Shown one piece after another: positions 56,930 to 64,000 of a DNA stretch of 64,000 nucleotides. Made by a program: the position numbers and the translations under genes. The stretch spans positions 68,382 to 132,381 of the forward strand of contig ML213526.1 of assembly GCA_004369045.1 (NCBI GenBank), given 5' to 3'. Source of the DNA: Heliocybe sulcata. Taxonomy: Eukaryota > Basidiomycota > Agaricomycetes > Gloeophyllales > Gloeophyllaceae. The first letter of the stretch is position 1; each line of letters begins with the position of its first letter. Below the pieces are notes generated by a model that was not told the origin of the DNA, searched no databases, and worked only from the letters and a program-made list of their open reading frames with translations.

Positions 56930-59384
56930 TTATGCCCGTAGCCCGACAGTCCGTGGAGGAGACAACGGCGCCCCAGGCACAGGTCGTATAGGCTGGGGAG
57001 CTTTTAGCCGCGGCTGGGACGATTTCCGCGAGGGCTGCGAGGGCGACGTGGGTTCTGTCGCAGTTGGAGAGGACAGCGACTCGGAAGACGAGCTCGCGGC
57101 CTCCACCAAGGGATGTGCGTGACCATTTGCCGACTCCCCATTCGGTACTCCCTCCGGCTTAGGGGTACCCTCATCTTCAGCCCCAGGTACACTTCCCTCC
57201 TTCCCCAAAAACGGCGAAGGACTCGCGCTCTTTCCCCTCCCCGCCGCCACATTCCTCACAACCCTCGCCCCCTTGCCCTCCGAAGGCCCGCCTACAACAG
57301 ACAACAGCAGGTCATCATCGCCGCGCTCGTTGAGCACCTCACGGGGCCTCACCGTGTCCTGGCTGCTCCTCGCCACCGGCACCGGCCTCGGATGCACAAC
57401 GCGCTCATAGAACAGCATAAACGCGCCGCTCCCCTCTGCCTGCACCGCCTCGATCCCGCACTCGCGCACGGCGTCGTCGCTGATGCGCAGCCAGCCCCGC
57501 CCCGGCGCCGGCGGGTAGTGCTCGTCGCGCACGGGGCCGTAGTGCCGGCACTTGTCGCACTCGCAGCCGAGCGGGCACGCGAGGCGCGGTGGGGAGAAGC
57601 GATGCGAGCCTGCGGATGGTGGGCGCGGTTTGCGCCGGAAGCAGATGTAGTGCCCGAAGGAGTGCTGGCCGTAGTGGCAGACGACGGCGGAGAGACGGTA
57701 GAGCGTGCGCGGAGTGGCGTAGGTTGCTGGGGTTGGCGTTGTGGATCGGGGGATGAGTGGGGGTGGGGAGGAAATGGGGGCGGAGGGCGTGGTGGAGAGG
57801 TTGCCAGAGGTCGTGTAGGGCGTGAGGTCGAGGATTTCGGGAAATATTACTCGGCAGCTATTTTTCGTGGCGTAGTGGCCGTAGATCATGGAGCGATTGA
57901 GGTGGAGGGCCAATATCGGAGGGGGCTAGATGGTGATGAGGCCAAAAGGTGATCAGTGATGGGACCAGAGGACGCACTCGTGCGATCATAGCTTGCTTCG
58001 TCGACGCGCGACTGAACACCTTCTCCATCTTCACACCCCGAATGTCCTCCTCTATCTTGCCCTGTTCTAATGCCGCCTTCACGCGACCTTCCAGCTTCCT
58101 TGCCTCTCTAGCACGCTTCTTTTTCGACGAAGAGGGGTTGTCGTCCACGCTCGCAGCCTCAGTCAATCGCTCGGCCTCTTGTGCGAGTCGTCGGTGAGTC
58201 GCAATCATCGAACATTTCCGGCATATACAGTCTGTCAGCACTTCTAGCCGGGTATAGTCGGCTAGGCACTCCTCGAGCCGACAACTAGCCTATCGAGCAG
58301 TCAGTGATAGCATTAGTGCAGAGGGAGAGTGGCGCACATATCGGGGCAGCGCCAATTGCCAATTGTCAAACGCAAAGTGCATTACTGCCTCCGTGTACCC
58401 ACAATCCATGCAACTTCGTCGGTTCGCCGTGAGCCCATCAAACACGCTCTTCCCGATATCCCTATTAATGTCAGATGACATACTCGCTAACCCTCCCAAA
58501 CCCCGATCCCTGTGACCTTCATTATCAACCTGCATTGCTTCCTTCTTGATACATTCGGAGAGAAGCTGGAAAAGCTCCTGGGCGTCCTGATGCTCGCGCG
58601 ACGAGAAGAGAGCGTTACGTTTTCCTGGGGAATGGTCGGATAGTGCATTGATGATGTCCAGAGGCCTGATGGAAGTAGAGTGAGATCGGGGATTGTTAAG
58701 GACTTGATGGGCCTATTAGTAACAAGCAGTATATTTCTTGTACCAGACGTACTGTACAAGAGGTCTCTGAGAGCGTCTATGACTGGCGTGGGCACGTCCA
58801 GAGCTTCGGCCTTTGCGTGAATGCGTTCTATGTGTGGCTGGAGATAGCACAATGACGCCATGGCCTACCGCTTGGGTGTAAGGAGCGTCAGACATCCCGG
58901 ATTACTGCAATACAAACCTGTAAAGTCGAGTTCATGAAACAATACGTCCCAGAGATATTCACTAGACCGGGGTAATATCCATCCTCCGTACCCGCCCCAT
59001 CGTGGCTTTGCTCTGCACCAAAAGTAAGACATGAGCAATGCAGGTCTGATAGTACGACGCACCGTGCTTCTCACTGCCATTCAGCGCCAACTGATCCGCG
59101 CGGGTACGAACATGCTTCTTCTTCAACTTTCTCCGTTCGCTGGAGGACCCGGAGCCTGAGCTACTGCTGGATGAGTTCCATGAGAACGAGAAACCGAGTG
59201 ACTCCAGGAACATGGCGAAGGAGTCGAAGAAGGACGCCGAGTGGGTCTGGAGGGAGACAACCAGGAGCGGGATGACTAAAACGACGGCAAGCGGGGCGAG
59301 CTGTTGAACCGCGGGATGGGCAGTAAAGGTCTGGCACAGAGCTCGTAAATAATCCAGGGGGGTCATGGAGAGTGCAGCGGACAA
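56930..59384 (-). CDS. Ubiquitin-specific protease, membrane-anchored (Ubp16/USP30 type)
   Basis: Starts MSAALSMTPLDYLRALCQTF; a hydrophobic segment LAPLAVVLVIPLLVVSLQTH suggests a membrane anchor near the N-terminus, as in Ubp16 and USP30 of the mitochondrial outer membrane. The USP Cys box is GLVNISGTYCFMNSTLQ, with one residue more than the usual GLVNxGNTCFMNS spacing. The C-rich finger region includes RRSCMDCGY and LEVLTDCICRKCSMIA. The His box is AVVCHYGQHSFGHYICFRRK, followed by the conserved WLRISDDAV. The C-terminal half is Ser/Pro-rich and disordered. At least six introns. Target and localisation are inferred. Confidence 0.85.
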
Positions 59385-59520
59385 GTCAAGCTCTGCACAG
59401 TCCGACCATCAGGCTTTCGATACGGTGCAATGCAGAGCAGCACGACCGCATGCGAGTAAGCCGAAGAAGCTGTGCGCAAAAATGGATGGAATATATATTT
59501 ATTAATGGACAATAAATTAT

Positions 59521-59602
59521 GGCTACCTGGCGCAATGGTAGCGCGTTTGGCTTCGATTGCCAGCGTACCAAAAGGTTGCAGGTTCGAGTCCTGCGGTGGT
59601 CA
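59521..59602 (+). tRNA. tRNA-Arg (anticodon TCG), 10-nt intron, copy 1
   Basis: The acceptor stem pairs GGCTACC with GGTGGTC. The anticodon stem TTTGG/CCAAA encloses CT-TCG-A plus A, with a 10-nt intron (59557-59566) after position 37; the anticodon is at 59553-59555. B box GGTTCGAGTCC. The discriminator is A. The 5' flank is AT-rich. A near-identical copy lies 2.4 kb away in inverted orientation. Confidence 0.93.
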
Positions 59603-59711
59603 AGTCTTTGCCTGAGGCTTATTTTGACACACGTTTTGTATGCAGAGAGGTCAAGCCCATGTCCGTATACGGAACTTCAGCTACATATGCAAGACAAAGG
59701 CTATGGCCCGA

Positions 59712-61866
<2,155 letters not shown>

Positions 61867-62008
61867 TCCAGAACAAGGCTCGGACAAAAGCCAAACTAGC
61901 GCAAGCCAAATGACGCGAAACAACGCGCCAAGGAAGCGTGGGGTAACGCGTCGAATGGGTGAAGCACGTGATAGCGTGTCGCAAAAGCGAAAAGATGCTC
62001 ACCCCTTA

Positions 62009-62090
62009 TGACCACCGCAGGACTCGAACCTGCAACCTTTTGGTACGCTGGCAATCGAAGCCAAACGCGCTACCATTGCGCCAGGAAGCC
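62009..62090 (-). tRNA. tRNA-Arg (anticodon TCG), 10-nt intron, copy 2
   Basis: Identical to the copy at 59521 apart from one base: GGCTTCC instead of GGCTACC at the 5' end of the acceptor stem, which creates a T-T mismatch at the fifth pair. The intron, arms and B box are the same. It lies on the opposite strand to copy 1, with CDC7 between them. Confidence 0.9.
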
Positions 62091-62184
62091 ATTCCCGGCT
62101 GTTGACTCGTTATAATATGATATATTGGTTCTCGGTATCCATTCGATTGTGACCGTCTGGAAAACCACTACCTTGCACTCAACC

Positions 62185-62893
62185 ATGGCTTTGAATTGGG
62201 CAATGCTCTCGCCAGAACGGTCACCGATACCGCTGCCCCATGAACAGACAATCACGAGCGTTGATTCTGGTGCGGAACTCCACTTGATCATCCCCAATGT
62301 GCCTCCATCCGGCTCAATGTCTTCTGGGGGGTCTGGAAGTGCAAGGGTTATGAAAGAAACGGGACGGATTTGGCTCACCGACCAACGAGTGCGCTGTCAA
62401 TGCTTTCCAGGCTCCTCTGCAGCTTATTGACCTGAGTGCGCTATCTGCAATTGGTTGAGCAGATGGTCTTCGTGGCGGACACCAAGAACAATAAGCCGGC
62501 ATTCGAGTCTCTGTCCGTGCCTCTTACTTCCATTCAGGCGACGAAGTTCGAGCAGCCGTACTTTGGCGCCAACTATCTCGTTATTGAGATTAAGCCTTCA
62601 CCTGAGGGTGGTCTCACGGAGGGGACGAAGGCGGAAATCAGGCTGAATGACAAGGGCATATTTTCGTTTGTTAGCGTATTGGACAAGACGAGGGAGCGCG
62701 CTATCTACATGAAGCGACAGTCTGCCATGGACGACGAGGAAGCTTTGCGTACGTCCAGTCGTGCTTTATCAGTGTCTCGCATCGTTGATGATGTCGCTTG
62801 ATAGCTACATACCCCGCGCAAGCATCAGCTGGTCCTTCAGGTGCAGGGTCCGTGGATATCCCAACTGATGACCCACCAGCATACGATGCTTGA
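62185..62893 (+). CDS. WBP2-like GRAM-domain protein
   Basis: Exons 62185-62388, 62463-62748 and 62805-62893 give 192 residues. Starts MALNWAMLSPERSPIPLPHE. The GRAM/PH-like domain is spread over exons one and two: GRIWLTDQRMVFVADTKNNK, PAFESLSVPLTSIQATKFEQ, PYFGANYLVIEIKPSPEGGL and AEIRLNDKGIFSFVSVLDKT. The last residues, IPTDDPPAYDA, supply a PPxY-type motif (PPAY) that can bind WW domains, as in human WBP2. The family links GRAM membrane or lipid binding with WW-protein partners such as Rsp5/NEDD4 ligases. The role in fungi is little known. Two introns are clean and the frame is kept. Confidence 0.85.
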
Positions 62894-64000
62894 GTCACTG
62901 AACGGAATGCGGAACGTGGTGTAACAGTAATGTACTATCATTCCTTCTTGCTTCTGGACGGATGAATGCATGGAGGATTCATATTCGCCGTTACAGCTCT
63001 TTGCGAGTATCATAAGACAGCGTCTAGTAGAACATTAATGTCGGTCTCCTGACCGACGCATATGACTCCAGGAATCACAAGTTCGGAAGTTATGCACTTG
63101 CGAGCGAAGTCCATATACTTACTTGCTTCGGTTCTTGGGCCTCGCAGTTGCTAATACTTTGCTAATATGTGAAGATCTCGCCACTAATCTTTCCATAGGC
63201 GCGCGGATATCATTCTTCCCCATTTCGACATTCTTTAGTACCGAATGAGTCTTTAGTGGGAGGCCAAGTCACAATCTTCAATATTATTACTGCAACTGGG
63301 TTTTACGAGTACGCGCAGTGGGTGTTCGCTGTTGTAATATTCTCATAAGGTACGTATACGCACTACGACCATTGATAAGTTTCGGTTGTTAACTTGAAGG
63401 ATAGGATCGGCTATCAATAATGCACATCATGGTGCCTGATAAGAAGCAGCAGGTTAGGCTTCTTAGCAGCGAAAGCGGTAGTTTCTGGTACATTATCCGA
63501 GAAGATCTGCAAAAGTATATAAGCCCGTAGGCTTCCCGGGTTACGGGTGTCACTACGTATATAACATGGTGCGGGGCACACAGGCCGAGCGTTTTCTGGT
63601 CCATTTGAGTCAAGCGGCGACGAGGTACGGAAACTTATGTCTTGCACATCAATCGACTTATTGACTTCTGCCTGCATTCCAGCTGAATGCTAGCTCCCGT
63701 TCCCGTTGAGCTTTCCCTTGAGCTCGAAACTGTCCACCACCAGTCCTGACCATGACATATCTGAATGCAGCTCTGGGAGCACTGGAAAGGCTAGTCATAA
63801 CACTGCCTTCGAGTTGCTATTCTGATTACTGAGGTTATAACTAGTTTTCATGTACGCGCAAGGGAGCAGCAACATGTGGGCGTTCCCGTGGTACCGCTGA
63901 CGGTGGGCGCGATGGAAGACCTGCAGCTAGTACGGTGAGTAACCAACATGCACGAAATTATTGAACTGCCTCAAGCGCTAGAATGTCATGTCTCAGCTTT
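62894..64000. other. Intergenic sequence to the right edge
   Basis: The first 200 bp are the 3' region of the WBP2-like gene. I see no supported gene from 63100 to the end. The frame 63414-63677 (-) lacks recognisable motifs; a neighbouring gene may begin beyond the window. Confidence 0.5.

Overview
The window is nuclear DNA of a filamentous basidiomycete, most likely an agaricomycete. The gene bodies are compact and cut by many 45-70 bp GT-AG introns. Closely packed genes lie on both strands, several tRNA genes contain a short intron after the anticodon loop, and the gene set is fungal: a Rax1-like RGS protein, a Ubp16-like deubiquitinase, paired sugar transporters and a basidiomycete-type seven-helix protein. 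I saw no retroelement or virus-derived sequence. Exon boundaries were read by eye. Where I give exon lists (stomatin, SDR, LARP7-like, thioesterase, NEDD8, WBP2-like, the 90-aa protein) the exon lengths sum to a multiple of three.

Layout. 1-3086: 3' part of a coiled-coil gene. 3868-4709: a short inverted-repeat element with regularly spaced motifs and a tRNA-like promoter. 5443-8680: stomatin (+) and a Rax1-like RGS membrane protein (-). 10120-17694: two tandem paralogous coiled-coil genes (-). 17894-20554: EVE-domain protein and short-chain dehydrogenase (+). 22283-23626: seven-helix membrane protein. 24560-27659: NADAR protein and SAP18 (-). 27761-31579: a complete-looking pogo/Fot1-type DNA transposon with inverted repeats and a TA duplication, sitting in the roughly 0.25 kb divergent promoter between SAP18 and a LARP7-like gene (31734-33885). 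34987-35723: thioesterase. 35950-41444: two MFS sugar transporters in tandem. 42677-49954: NEDD8, AlkB-like, tRNA-Arg(ACG), U5-40K WD40 protein, an unknown gene and a PPIL4-type cyclophilin. 50217-62893: BTB protein, P5C dehydrogenase, DNAJC28-like, a 90-aa protein, Ubp16-like DUB, CDC7 kinase between two inverted tRNA-Arg(TCG) genes, and a WBP2-like GRAM protein.

The genes are mostly unrelated housekeeping functions: chromatin and telomerase RNA biogenesis (SAP18, LARP7-like), splicing (U5-40K, PPIL4), the ubiquitin/NEDD8 system, replication (CDC7) and mitochondrial metabolism or quality control (P5CDH, DNAJC28-like, Ubp16-like). They do not form a metabolic cluster. The most unusual items are a tandemly duplicated xRRM in the LARP7-like protein, a second intron-bearing ORF of unknown function inside the pogo element, the 842-bp element with a ~44-bp periodic motif, and the pair of coiled-coil paralogs with a shared C-terminal domain.
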